A stretch of DNA of 39,420 nucleotides from an uncultured Prevotellaceae bacterium (GCA_937916085.1 CALGGO010000047.1:1-39420); one strand, 5' to 3'. Positions 24,101-31,743 are shown, numbered from the stretch's first letter. Program-made: numbers and translations. The notes: generated by a model not told the origin, from the sequence alone.

Positions 24101-24679
24101 AGTCGCAATGCTGGCACAGAGAAAAAAGAGGAATCAAATGTGCTTCCAGTGAAAGACTACTGGGTGTCGAGTGAAGTGTTACCTGTGCATGTGTCGATGC
24201 CTGGCTCTAACGGTACCTTGCGCGACGAAGGTCTGAAGATGCACTTCATGTTTGGCATGATAAGGAGTGAGCGCGATTTTGACAAGGCTTTCAACTTTGC
24301 CAAGAATAATGGTTTGCTAAGCGACAACGTTTATTGGACCGAGGAGAAAGTAAAGGAACTCTTGGAGAGCATCAAGGCTAGCGAGCAGCTTATGGCGTGG
24401 TTTGATGACGACAACATCTGCTACAACGAGCGCAACATCAGCTTTGAGCATCACGACACAATTGATCACCGTCGCCCCGACCGCATCGTCAAGCGCAGCA
24501 ATGGCGAGATGATCGTTGTTGATTACAAATTTGGACCCAGCCACGCCCCCGAGACAATCGCCAAGCACAAGAAGCAGGTGCAAGAATACCTAATTCTCTT
24601 GAGGCAGCTTGTTGAAACTAAGATAAAGGGGTATGTGTGGTACACCCGCTCAGGAGAAATCGTCGAGGTAGAGCAGTAG
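21149..24679 (+). CDS. AddA-like UvrD/RecB-family helicase with C-terminal nuclease motifs
   Basis: 1176 residues, an SF1A helicase. Motif I KASAGSGKT has K15 and T16; FTNKATNEMK is motif Ia, IDEFQDTSKKQ motif II, GDEKQSIYRFR motif III, VMTIHKSKGLEFKCVILPF motif V and LYVALTRPKEEL motif VI. The last 100 residues hold PDRIVKR, IVVDYKFG and QVQEYL, the D, DxK and Q of a RecB-type nuclease. This fits AddA, which resects double-strand breaks for recombination. An AddB partner gene would be expected but the next gene is convergent, four bases away, and unrelated. Confidence 0.9.
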   Translation: MGTIKIIKASAGSGKTYNLARTYIANLIGEPTGTTVTVGGKEYEQYTLRKSFNNHRHLLAITFTNKATNEMKVRIIRQLHGLSQGKGDYINDFDIMFGNNRLEDVQDAAEKALSSILFDYANFNVSTIDSFFQRVLRNFARELDYDYNYEVQIDEDYATGVAVHDFLLELGSANSKQTAINNWVRDFISHNITNNKDWNFFGKSGDLESFAGNIYKEFFREHKDEIITYLDDIGNGSKASKVERFKQKIIRARNKHQEDFEAEIAKYHNFFSSRNINGSDLKKTVVAKFYDGTFTEFSNSEEKTLRNYATMTDALSSKVILAKAKKKVNKNECDDAAFQNLVQATIYNYDQFLIYDSILKNIWNLGLLGKINEKLEQYRKDSNIILIADTNDLIGKALLSGAYFIYEHVGIQFNNYMIDEFQDTSKKQYSNFLPLLEETIARGEDNLVIGDEKQSIYRFRNSDPSLLRDEIEKDFAGRVDVSPLDTNYRSYKAIVEFNNELFTALINDLDKNAYPSLVKTYNNITQVVHKNDTQGLVEVNFVPNVGRENQTRKAILKTLPSLINSMLSRGYRMGDIAVLVSSNEHGKEVIAEIMRYNESLSADDALRPINVISAESLMLENSPSVKLILSALRFLEVTQYHLPENNDEALSEEFAKFLENRINEQRYYKVLHDFMARIQTADATSQPGEILHDCVEEDYADNNSIKNDKRKQLKKYADTTQDLMPDKNAQLSNLVNVVDKIIAKYILSDSTTELENSYIMAFVDVVHNFSRRHNGGTIAEFLQYWDMNSDKLTLGSSNSIDAVNVMTIHKSKGLEFKCVILPFANWTLDKMDDIFWIEKSEFLNNLGSLVEIKDIDTDIVPPLVPVDSSRLKTTGLFAKVFNDECEKCIIDNINKLYVALTRPKEELHVFVNINKDTDPTGAKPVEEVNKTADLLLKFLPRMTINGEMMGREERDLNTCYASGDEAHNSGSEDTLHAYTYHYGESRNAGTEKKEESNVLPVKDYWVSSEVLPVHVSMPGSNGTLRDEGLKMHFMFGMIRSERDFDKAFNFAKNNGLLSDNVYWTEEKVKELLESIKASEQLMAWFDDDNICYNERNISFEHHDTIDHRRPDRIVKRSNGEMIVVDYKFGPSHAPETIAKHKKQVQEYLILLRQLVETKIKGYVWYTRSGEIVEVEQ

Positions 24680-24683
24680 ATTA

Positions 24684-26486
24684 TTATTTGCTATCAAACC
24701 AGCGGCTTGTGATTATCAGGTCGCTGATGCGCCATGCCTCTTGCTGGCGGCTGATGAGCGGGTCGTTGCCTGCCGAGATTGTGGGTGCGATGGCAACCGA
24801 TGTGATGTTGTTGCGAAGCACACTGAAGCCTAACCCTTTCCAAGACTGACCGTTAAGTCCAAGCAGGTCGAGCAGAGTGGGGTAGATGTCGATTTGTCCT
24901 ATAGGTCCGGCGATGCGTCCTCCCTGCCCCGAGTTAATGATAAGCATCACGCAGTCGTCGCCCTCCTTGTCGATGGAGGGTCGTCCGTTAGGTGCGTCGT
25001 CAACTATCTCGTTGTGGTCGCTCACAATCACTAGCATGGTGTTGTCGTAGATGCCTTGGGCTTTAAGTTGGGTGAGGAAGTTGGCGAGTGCTGTGTCGAA
25101 GGCATTGACACGCTCCAGGTAGCATCGCACCTCCTTAGTGTAAGCGCCGCTGTTCATTATCCATGTCGTTGGCACCATCACTTCGTTAAACGGGTGGTGC
25201 ATCCCCGCTGTGGCGACGAGAGCTATGAACGGTTGCTTGCGGGTGGGAATGATTTGCGTCACCTCTTCGAGCAATGTCTTGTCGAGCAGGTAGTTGTTTT
25301 GCTTAATGGCATCGTTGATCTCATCTTTGCAATAGAAACTGCTGTAGCCGTAGGTTTTTGCCATGTTTTTGACATTCCACAGCGAGGGCTGGTCGCAGCA
25401 AGCATAGAAGGAGTCGTAGTTGCCCAACGCACTGCATAGTGTGGGGTAGGAGGCGTCGCCGTAGCTGTTGGCAACGACTTTTGTGTTGAGAGGCAGCAAA
25501 CCAGTGTTATACATGAAAATGCCGTCGCTTGAGCGGCCATTCTTCACCTGCGACTTCATCGCTAGGGACACCAGGCATGTTGAGTCATTGCACAGTAGTT
25601 TAAGCGTGGGAGCGACATCACGACCGTCAATCTGCATATTTACAGCCCAGGCGTTTAGCGATTCTACCACCAGCAGAATCACATTCTTGCCTTGTGCTGA
25701 GGCATATCGGTTGTCGGTGTAATGAGGCTGTAACTCAATAAATTGCTCCACTTGTCCCTTCTCTTCCTCACTCAGAGCCTTTGTGTCGAAAATAGATGTG
25801 ATGCCACCATAAATGACGTAAGGGACAGCGCCGTTGAGGTTCATATAGTTACCTTGACGGGTCCACATCACACAGTAGTCGTTGGTAAACTGCTGGGTGA
25901 AGGTGGTGGGCTCCTCGTTGTCGCCCTGGTGAATGGCAGTCACTCCAAGCCTTATCAAGACAAAAGCCACAATTCCAAGCAACGCCAGCAAGAGTCGGCG
26001 CTTGGCGGGCTGCTGCACCTGCTCCATGGGTTTCTTGAGCCAGATGCGGTAGATGATATAGAGCAACACAGGAGGCAGCATCACCTCAAGGATGCGTGGC
26101 TTGATGGCGCCCACGATGCTGGTCATGAGCGTGTCGCCCATGTTCTCGGTCATGAAAAATGACGACAGAGGCATCAGGTCGCGATAAGTGGGCATATACA
26201 GGAATTGCGCTAGGCACCACATGGTGACGAGCCATATCACAATCCAGCTCCATTTGCGCCACTTGGATGGCAGCAGCACCAGTGGTGTGAGCAGCAGTAT
26301 CGCATCGGCAAAGCTATTGATTGCAAGCAGCGCCTTGTCGCTTATAGCGGTGTGGCTGAACCATTGAGGATCAATAAACTTGTTGAACTGGTGGCTCACA
26401 AACAGCAGCTGCACCATGATGCACGCCATCGACAGGAGATAGAACCACAGATTTGGGCTCTTGATATTGTTGATTTTTTCTTTCAT
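24684..26486 (-). CDS. LtaS-like sulfatase-fold membrane phosphotransferase/sulfatase
   Basis: 600 residues from ATG 26486 (MKEKINN). About five membrane segments occupy the first 200 residues, followed by an extracytoplasmic alkaline-phosphatase/sulfatase-fold domain. VVESLNAW is the first metal-binding block, NGRSSDGIF lies where LtaS carries its threonine nucleophile (here serine), HHPF and VSDHNEIVDD follow. Family members transfer phosphoglycerol or phosphoethanolamine to envelope glycans or lipids. The donor and acceptor here are unknown. The longer frame (to 26537) is rejected because a perfect promoter lies within it. Confidence 0.85.
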   Translation of the reverse strand: MKEKINNIKSPNLWFYLLSMACIMVQLLFVSHQFNKFIDPQWFSHTAISDKALLAINSFADAILLLTPLVLLPSKWRKWSWIVIWLVTMWCLAQFLYMPTYRDLMPLSSFFMTENMGDTLMTSIVGAIKPRILEVMLPPVLLYIIYRIWLKKPMEQVQQPAKRRLLLALLGIVAFVLIRLGVTAIHQGDNEEPTTFTQQFTNDYCVMWTRQGNYMNLNGAVPYVIYGGITSIFDTKALSEEEKGQVEQFIELQPHYTDNRYASAQGKNVILLVVESLNAWAVNMQIDGRDVAPTLKLLCNDSTCLVSLAMKSQVKNGRSSDGIFMYNTGLLPLNTKVVANSYGDASYPTLCSALGNYDSFYACCDQPSLWNVKNMAKTYGYSSFYCKDEINDAIKQNNYLLDKTLLEEVTQIIPTRKQPFIALVATAGMHHPFNEVMVPTTWIMNSGAYTKEVRCYLERVNAFDTALANFLTQLKAQGIYDNTMLVIVSDHNEIVDDAPNGRPSIDKEGDDCVMLIINSGQGGRIAGPIGQIDIYPTLLDLLGLNGQSWKGLGFSVLRNNITSVAIAPTISAGNDPLISRQQEAWRISDLIITSRWFDSK

Positions 26487-26491
26487 GACTG

Positions 26492-26523
26492 CAAAATTAG
26501 TGAAAGTTTTTGTGATGCACAAA
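26492..26523 (-). promoter_or_regulatory. Promoter of the LtaS-like gene
   Basis: TTTG (26523-26520), 20 bases, TAATTTTG (26499-26492), five bases before the ATG at 26486. The TTTG uses the end of the ferredoxin terminator. Confidence 0.65.
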
Positions 26524-26557
26524 AAAGAAATAGGCACTGCACATGGGCAATGCCTAT
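26521..26557 (-). terminator. Ferredoxin gene terminator
   Basis: Minus-strand arms ATAGGCATTGC and GCAGTGCCTAT (11 pairs with one G-U), loop of six, followed by TTTC and TTTTTT. Confidence 0.85.
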
Positions 26558-26581
26558 CTATTTACTTTTTTGTAGTGGAAA

Positions 26582-26749
26582 TTATCCCTCGCTGATTGCC
26601 TCGTTGGGGCAAGCCTCAGCGCAAGTACCGCAGCTGATGCAAGTGTCGGGATCAATTACATAGATGTCACCCTCGCTGATAGCGCCAGTTGGACACATAT
26701 CCATGCAAGTTCCGCATGCTACACAGTCGTCACTAATTACGTATGCCAT
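26582..26749 (-). CDS. 2x[4Fe-4S] ferredoxin
   Basis: 55 residues, a complete small gene (MAYVISDDCV at the start, NEAISEG at the end). Two CxxCxxCxxxCP clusters: C9, C12, C15, C19 and C37, C40, C43, C47. This is a clostridial-type low-potential electron carrier. A plausible partner is the NfnAB complex encoded at the end of the window, which uses ferredoxin, though the genes are not linked. Monocistronic, with its own promoter and terminator. Confidence 0.95.
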   Translation of the reverse strand: MAYVISDDCVACGTCMDMCPTGAISEGDIYVIDPDTCISCGTCAEACPNEAISEG

Positions 26750-26805
26750 AATAGAAAAATTTAAAAATAGTTAAGTAAAAAATTAGTTAGTCTTGTAAAC
26801 AGCTG

Positions 26806-26838
26806 CAAAATTACAGTTTTTATTTTATTCCTACCAAA
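26806..26838 (-). promoter_or_regulatory. Ferredoxin promoter
   Basis: TTTG (26838-26835), 21 bases, TAATTTTG (26813-26806); leader of about 50 bases. Confidence 0.7.
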
Positions 26839-26884
26839 TAATTCTGCAACTATTTTATGTAGTAAGTGCAAAAAATATGCCAAA

Positions 26885-27820
26885 TTATACTTCGACGTGG
26901 GAATCGCCAGTCGCGGAGTGGGCAATCTCCTCGGCTTCTTGCTTTTTCAGGCTCACCTTCACATGGTCGAAGCCCTCGCCATACACACCTTTTACCTTTG
27001 CCTGCGAGACAAAGGCATCGGGGTCGATGGCCTTGATGATGCGGAACATGTGCATGCTCTCGTAGTTGCGTGCCATAACAAGCAGAACAGTTGTCTCGGT
27101 CTGAGTGTACCAGCCTGTGCCTTTGAGCACTGTGCAGCCACGATGGGTGTCACGGGTGATGGCGTTGGCAATCTCTTTCCACTTCTTGGAGAAAATCATG
27201 AACTGCACGCTCTGGCGGCTGCTGTCAATCACCATGTCGGCGGCGATGGAGCAGATGAACATGAAAATGAGTCCATACACTATCTTGTCGAGAGTGTGGA
27301 AGATAAACCAGCTTGAACCGATAATGAGCAGGTCAATATATATTAATGTGCGGCCAAAGGAGATGTTGCTGTGCTTGTTGACCATAGCGGCAATGATGTC
27401 GGTGCCTGCCGAGCTGCCGTTGTGAGTGAACACGATGCCGAGACCCACTCCACAGAGCACGGCACCAATGATGATGTTCATAAACGTCTGTTGCTCAACG
27501 ATAGGTTTTGTGAAGATGGGAGTCATAATGCCCAGCAAAATTGTGGCAATAGTGGCGCCAATGATGGTGCGTATTACGAATTTCTTTCCCACAGCCCTGA
27601 AAGCTATCGCCAGCAAGATGGCGTTGATGGCATAGTAGGTGATGGCAACATTCCATCCCAACCCGAAGTAGAAAAGTGATGCGAGACCAGTCACACCGCC
27701 GGTAACCACCTTCTCGGGCAGCACAAATGCCGAGTAACCAAAGCAGTAACAACACAAGCCAATGAAAATCATTACATAATCCTTGACTTCATTAAGAACT
27801 TTTTTGCTCGATGCGTTCAT
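26885..27820 (-). CDS. YitT-family membrane protein with C-terminal DUF2179 domain
   Basis: 311 residues from ATG 27820 (MNASSKKVLNEV); the upstream frame overlaps a promoter repeat. Five or six membrane segments include the family blocks GYSAFVLPEKVVTGGVTG and NGSSAGTDIIAAMVNK. A soluble C-terminal domain (about 210-300) contains RGCTVLKGTGWYT and VMARNYESMHMFRIIKAIDPDAFVS, the DUF2179 pattern. YitT proteins are conserved but their transported or sensed ligand is unknown. Confidence 0.9.
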   Translation of the reverse strand: MNASSKKVLNEVKDYVMIFIGLCCYCFGYSAFVLPEKVVTGGVTGLASLFYFGLGWNVAITYYAINAILLAIAFRAVGKKFVIRTIIGATIATILLGIMTPIFTKPIVEQQTFMNIIIGAVLCGVGLGIVFTHNGSSAGTDIIAAMVNKHSNISFGRTLIYIDLLIIGSSWFIFHTLDKIVYGLIFMFICSIAADMVIDSSRQSVQFMIFSKKWKEIANAITRDTHRGCTVLKGTGWYTQTETTVLLVMARNYESMHMFRIIKAIDPDAFVSQAKVKGVYGEGFDHVKVSLKKQEAEEIAHSATGDSHVEV

Positions 27821-27859
27821 TGTTTTATTTGTTTTAGAGAATAGACATCTTTTGAAATG

Positions 27860-27890
27860 CAAAGTTAGTGCAAGTTGAGGTCTGAACAAA
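27860..27890 (-). promoter_or_regulatory. YitT gene promoter, inside the dispersed repeat
   Basis: TTTG (27890-27887), 19 bases, TAACTTTG (27867-27860); 39 bases to the ATG at 27820. Confidence 0.7.
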
Positions 27891-27945
27891 ATGAAAAACG
27901 AAGTTTTATTATTTTTTATGCCTCGACGAAGCCTAATTTATCAAA
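27860..27945 (-). repeat. Promoter-bearing dispersed repeat, copy 4
   Basis: Same order of blocks as copy 3: TTAGTGCAAG, GAACAAAATGAAAAACGAAG, ATTTTTTATGCC, GACGAAGCCTAATTTATC. The ends are inverted relative to each other (GTTAG against CTAAT). Confidence 0.75.
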
Positions 27946-28014
27946 CATTAGTAAAAAACTAAATCATAGAATAAAATTTTGGAGTTGTTGATGTCTTTTT
28001 TCAGAGAAAAGGAT

Positions 28015-28022
28015 TAACTTTG
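28015..28022 (+). promoter_or_regulatory. -7 box of the lipoprotein gene
   Basis: TAACTTTG, 32 bases before the ATG at 28055. No TTTG at the usual distance. Confidence 0.45.
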
Positions 28023-28054
28023 CATTGATTATTAATCCTAAACTAATTCTTATT

Positions 28055-28588
28055 ATGAAAAAGTCATTATTATTTTTGTTGACAATTGTTTCAGTTGCTT
28101 TCTTCGTTAGCTGTGGTGGCGACAAGAAGTCGGGCTCAGCAAGCGATGCAAGCGAGGAGAACATTGAAGGTGTAAAGTATGAAAACAAGGACTTCGGCTA
28201 CTCGGTAGTTCTTCCAGAGGGCTTCGAACAGCAGAACAACGATGCCGAGATGGAGAAATCGCGTGGTGGCAAGCTTTTCCTTGGCGGACAAGGTTGCATG
28301 ATTGACGTGACCAGCACCGAGATGAATTACATTGGCGATATGACTCCTGAGAAGTCAACCGACCAGTGCATGGAGATGACAAAGGCATTAAATGATAGTG
28401 CCGATGTGAAGAAGATTGATGACATCTCTTTCGTGTCGAAGAGTCAAGACCAATTTGGGCTTCGCGGACACTATGAGCTGCAAAAGAACGGCAAGAAATT
28501 CATGATTGACGTTACTTATCCTGAAGACAAGAAAGAGCAATTTGAGAAAGACTTAGAGTCATTAATCAAGTCCTTCAAGGTTGACTGA
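28055..28588 (+). CDS. Lipoprotein of unknown function (PsbP-like fold possible)
   Basis: 177 residues from ATG 28055. The signal MKKSLLFLLTIVSVAFFVSC has a Bacteroidetes-style lipobox with C20 as the lipidated residue. After a short Gly/Ser/Lys linker, the domain begins DFGYSVVLPEGFE and ends FEKDLESLIKSFKVD, the pattern of PsbP-like lipoproteins. No catalytic residues recognised. Followed by a strong terminator. Confidence 0.8.
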   Translation: MKKSLLFLLTIVSVAFFVSCGGDKKSGSASDASEENIEGVKYENKDFGYSVVLPEGFEQQNNDAEMEKSRGGKLFLGGQGCMIDVTSTEMNYIGDMTPEKSTDQCMEMTKALNDSADVKKIDDISFVSKSQDQFGLRGHYELQKNGKKFMIDVTYPEDKKEQFEKDLESLIKSFKVD

Positions 28589-28607
28589 TGTAAATTTCAA
28601 TAGAAGC

Positions 28608-28654
28608 AAAAAGCAATGCAGAGTCCTGAAAATTAGGAATCTGCATTGCTTTTT
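28608..28654 (+). terminator. Terminator of the lipoprotein gene, possibly bidirectional
   Basis: AAAAAGCAATGCAGA pairs with TCTGCATTGCTTTTT, with an inner TCCT/AGGA extension. The symmetrical A- and T-runs could also end the tRNA transcript arriving from the other side. Confidence 0.85.
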
Positions 28655-28660
28655 ATTGTG

Positions 28661-28748
28661 CGGAGTGACCGAGATTCGAACTCGGGAACCGCTTGTGACG
28701 GTTACACGCTTTCCAGGCGTGCCTCTTCAGCCACTCGAGCATCACTCC
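28661..28748 (-). tRNA. tRNA-Ser (anticodon GGA)
   Basis: 88 bases on minus. The acceptor stem is GGAGTGA/TCACTCC, the anticodon stem CACGC/GCGTG encloses loop CTGGAAA with anticodon GGA, a long class II variable arm (CCGTCACAAGCGG) follows, and the T arm contains GTTCGAATC. CCA is not encoded. Confidence 0.95.
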
Positions 28749-28770
28749 ATTGTTTTTGCCAAATGCGGTG

Positions 28771-28804
28771 CAAAGGTAATGATTTTTTATCAAACAATTA
28801 CAAA
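28771..28804 (-). promoter_or_regulatory. tRNA-Ser promoter
   Basis: TTTG (28804-28801), 22 bases, TACCTTTG (28778-28771), 22 bases before the tRNA 5' end. The TTTG falls in a small 10-base-period run (about 28794-28820). Confidence 0.6.
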
Positions 28805-28825
28805 CAATTACAAACAATTTTTTTA

Positions 28826-30286
28826 TTAACGAGCTCCCTCGTCGTCGGTTGTGGGTTTCAGTTGCTTGATTTTCCATCCTAGTGCGGCGATGGTTATTGT
28901 CATGATGGGGCACAGGATATTGAAGAAGCAGTAGGGGAGGTAGGTGAGGGTAGGCACGCCGAGGACAGTGGCTTGCGTCATGCCGCAGGTGTTCCAGGGC
29001 ACGAGCACAGAGGTGACTGTGGCGGCGTCCTCGGTGGTACGGCTGAGTAGTCTCTGCTCGAAGCCTTTTTGCTTATAGGCGTTGCTGAAGGTGTCGGCGG
29101 TGAGTACTATGCTGATGAACTGGTCGCCTGTGGTGAGGTTGAGGAATATGCCCGAAATCACTGTCGATGACACGAGGCTTGTTCTTGACTTCGCCCAGCG
29201 GATGATAACCTGGGTGATGCTGTGAATCATGCCGCTTGCCACCATCGCCGCGCCAAAGCACATGGCGCAGATGATGAGCCAGATGGTGTTGAGCATTCCC
29301 GTCATACCACCAGTAGAAACAAGGTCGTTAAGAGCGGCAAAGCCAGTATCGACCGCCGTGGCTCCATAGTAGGTGATAGCGAGACCCTTAGTGAGTGCCG
29401 CGGCGTGGGAGAGTGCTGGGTCGGCGGCAATCTGGGTGAGGATGTGCGGCTGTAGAATCAGTGCCACTATGCCTGCCATAATAGAAGATGTGAAAAGCAC
29501 GATGAGCGATGGTGTCTTTTTTGCTATCAAGATGCCAGTGATGATAGGCACTAACAGTGTCCATGCCGAGATGTTGAACGAAGAGGCAAGTCCGGTGGTG
29601 TATTGCTCGATGTTTATTGCGCCATTACCATGTCCCAACCCCGCGACGGTAAAGATGATCAGCGAGATGATGAGTGCCGGCACAGTGGTGTGCATCATGT
29701 AGCGGATGTGCTCAAAGATATCCACTCTGGTGCTCGACGAGGCGAGAATGGTGGTGTCGCTCAAGGGCGACATCTTATCGCCGAAATAGGCTCCCGAGAT
29801 TATGGCACCTGCCGTCCATGCCTGGCTCATGCCTAAGGCGTCGCCAATTCCCAACAGCGCCACACCAATGGTTGCGATGGTAGTCCACGAACTTCCCGAA
29901 AGGAGCGAGACGATGGCGCAGATGATGCAGGCGGTGACGAGGAAGAACTTGGGCGAGAGCAACTGCACACCATAATATATTAATGTGGGCACCACGCCAC
30001 TAATCATCCACGACCCAGCAAGCATTCCCACAGAGAGCAGTATGAGCAATGTGATGAAGATGCCGCCCATGGTCTTGGAGATTTGCTGCTCGAAGTTTTT
30101 CCACGGCACACGGTAGAAGATGGTGGAAATCAACACGCACACCGCCATCGCCATGATTAGCGCCACTTGGCTGGCACCGCTCAGTGAGTCGGAGCCAAAA
30201 AGCGTGATGGCAACAGCAAGGAGTCCTATTAGCACTACTATGGGTATCGCTGCAATTAGTGGATGTGGTGTGGTGCGGTTTGTCAT
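28826..30286 (-). CDS. NhaC-family Na+/H+ antiporter
   Basis: 486 residues from ATG 30286 (MTNRTTPHPL). Eleven or twelve membrane segments. The family blocks GSSWTTIATIGVALLGIG, GAYFGDKMSPLSDTTILASS and TTGDQFISIVLTADTF are typical of NhaC; the last aligns with the ion-binding region. Exchanges external protons for internal sodium, or couples to organic anions in some relatives. Its promoter is divergent from that of rarA. Confidence 0.9.
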   Translation of the reverse strand: MTNRTTPHPLIAAIPIVVLIGLLAVAITLFGSDSLSGASQVALIMAMAVCVLISTIFYRVPWKNFEQQISKTMGGIFITLLILLSVGMLAGSWMISGVVPTLIYYGVQLLSPKFFLVTACIICAIVSLLSGSSWTTIATIGVALLGIGDALGMSQAWTAGAIISGAYFGDKMSPLSDTTILASSSTRVDIFEHIRYMMHTTVPALIISLIIFTVAGLGHGNGAINIEQYTTGLASSFNISAWTLLVPIITGILIAKKTPSLIVLFTSSIMAGIVALILQPHILTQIAADPALSHAAALTKGLAITYYGATAVDTGFAALNDLVSTGGMTGMLNTIWLIICAMCFGAAMVASGMIHSITQVIIRWAKSRTSLVSSTVISGIFLNLTTGDQFISIVLTADTFSNAYKQKGFEQRLLSRTTEDAATVTSVLVPWNTCGMTQATVLGVPTLTYLPYCFFNILCPIMTITIAALGWKIKQLKPTTDDEGAR

Positions 30287-30315
30287 GCTAAATGTGTATT
30301 TGAAAATTTTGACTG

Positions 30316-30346
30316 CAAACTTACAAAAAAAACTTTGATTGTACAA
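30316..30346 (-). promoter_or_regulatory. nhaC-like gene promoter
   Basis: TTG (30346-30344), 20 bases, TAAGTTTG (30323-30316); 29 bases to the ATG. Confidence 0.6.
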
Positions 30347-30364
30347 TATCGTCGAAAAAAGTGT

Positions 30365-30372
30365 TATCTTTG
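30365..30372 (+). promoter_or_regulatory. -7 box of rarA
   Basis: TATCTTTG, 30 bases before the rarA ATG. The upstream TTG is 23 bases away, slightly long. Confidence 0.5.
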
Positions 30373-30402
30373 TGATTTGAAACGCAAAAAAGAAGACTAA
30401 TT

Positions 30403-31680
30403 ATGTATGAACCGCTAGCCGAGCGCATGAGGCCCAAGTCGCTCGATGACTACATAGGGCAGAAACACCTTGTGGGAGAGGGTGCTGTGATACGTCGCAT
30501 GATAGAGAGTGGAAATATCTCCTCGTTTATCCTGTGGGGACCGCCTGGGGTGGGTAAGACCACACTGGCGCGTATCATAGCCGAGCAGACTAAGGTGCCG
30601 TTCTACACCCTCAGCGCTGTGACAAGTGGCGTGAAGGAGGTGCGTGAGGTGCTCGACCGTTGCCGTGCCGACGCCGGCAGCATCTTCACAAAGGGTCGCC
30701 CGGTGCTTTTCATCGACGAGATTCACCGCTTCAACAAGTCGCAGCAGGACTCGCTGCTCGGCGCAGTGGAGAAAGGCACGGTGACGCTCATTGGCGCCAC
30801 TACCGAGAACCCATCGTTTGAGGTGATTCGTCCGTTGCTCTCCCGTGCTCAGGTTTATGTGCTTGAGCCGCTCACTAATGACGACCTGTTGCAGCTCCTT
30901 GACCGTGCCATCAAGACCGACAAAATCTTTAAAGACCGTGAGGTGAAGGTGGAGGAGACCGAGGCGATGCTGCGCTACAGCGGTGGCGACGCCCGCAAAC
31001 TGCTCAATATCCTCGACTTGATATATCAGTCACTCGATGCCCACGAGGCGTTTGTCATCAACGACAAGATTGTCACCGACCGCCTCCAGCAGAACCCTCT
31101 CGCCTTCGACAAAAACGGAGAGATGCACTACGACATAATCTCGGCGTTCATCAAGTCGATACGCGGCAGCGACCCCGATGCCGCTGTTTATTGGCTGGCG
31201 CGGCTTATCGCTGGTGGCGAAGACCCGAAGTTCATCGCGCGCCGCCTGTGCATCCTCGCCGCCGAGGATATAGGCCTCGCCAATCCCAACGCCCTGCTGC
31301 TCGCCAATGCCACCTTCGACGTTATCAACAAGATTGGTTGGCCCGAGGGACGCATCCCTCTGAGTGAGTGCGCCATCTATCTTGCCACTAGCGAGAAGAG
31401 CAACAGCGCCTACCTTGCCATCGATGAGGCGCTTGCCAATGTTAACCAGACTGGCAACCTGCCGGTGCCGTTGCACCTTCGCAACGCTCCCACCAAATTG
31501 ATGAAGGAGCTGGGCTATGGTGCCGATTACAAATATGCCCACGACTTTCCTGGGCATTTCGTCAATCAGGAATATCTGCCCCGAGAACTAAAAGGCACTC
31601 ATTTTTGGCATCCGCAGCCTCACACCGCTGCCGAGGCAAAACTCAAAGAGCGGCAAGAAAAACGCTGGGGAGATGATTAA
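30403..31680 (+). CDS. rarA: Replication-associated recombination protein RarA (MgsA)
   Basis: 425 residues, an AAA+ ATPase acting at stalled replication forks and binding SSB. Walker A GPPGVGKTT is at 46-54, Walker B VLFIDEIHRFNKSQQD follows, then the GATTENPSFEV sensor block and the C-terminal tetramerisation region with YKYAHDFPGHFVNQEYLP near the end. Length is normal. The stop codon TAA ends the first unit of a ten-unit heptad array. Confidence 0.96.
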   Translation: MYEPLAERMRPKSLDDYIGQKHLVGEGAVIRRMIESGNISSFILWGPPGVGKTTLARIIAEQTKVPFYTLSAVTSGVKEVREVLDRCRADAGSIFTKGRPVLFIDEIHRFNKSQQDSLLGAVEKGTVTLIGATTENPSFEVIRPLLSRAQVYVLEPLTNDDLLQLLDRAIKTDKIFKDREVKVEETEAMLRYSGGDARKLLNILDLIYQSLDAHEAFVINDKIVTDRLQQNPLAFDKNGEMHYDIISAFIKSIRGSDPDAAVYWLARLIAGGEDPKFIARRLCILAAEDIGLANPNALLLANATFDVINKIGWPEGRIPLSECAIYLATSEKSNSAYLAIDEALANVNQTGNLPVPLHLRNAPTKLMKELGYGADYKYAHDFPGHFVNQEYLPRELKGTHFWHPQPHTAAEAKLKERQEKRWGDD

Positions 31681-31743
31681 TGCACAATTCATAATGCACA
31701 ATTCACAATGCATAATGCACAATTCATAATTCACAGTGCAAAA
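31674..31743 (+). repeat. Heptad array (TGCACAA/TTCATAA, 10 units)
   Basis: TGATTAA (contains the rarA stop) followed by TGCACAA, TTCATAA, TGCACAA, TTCACAA, TGCATAA, TGCACAA, TTCATAA, TTCACAG, TGCAAAA; period exactly 7 throughout. Same units as 17069-17103. Confidence 0.92.
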
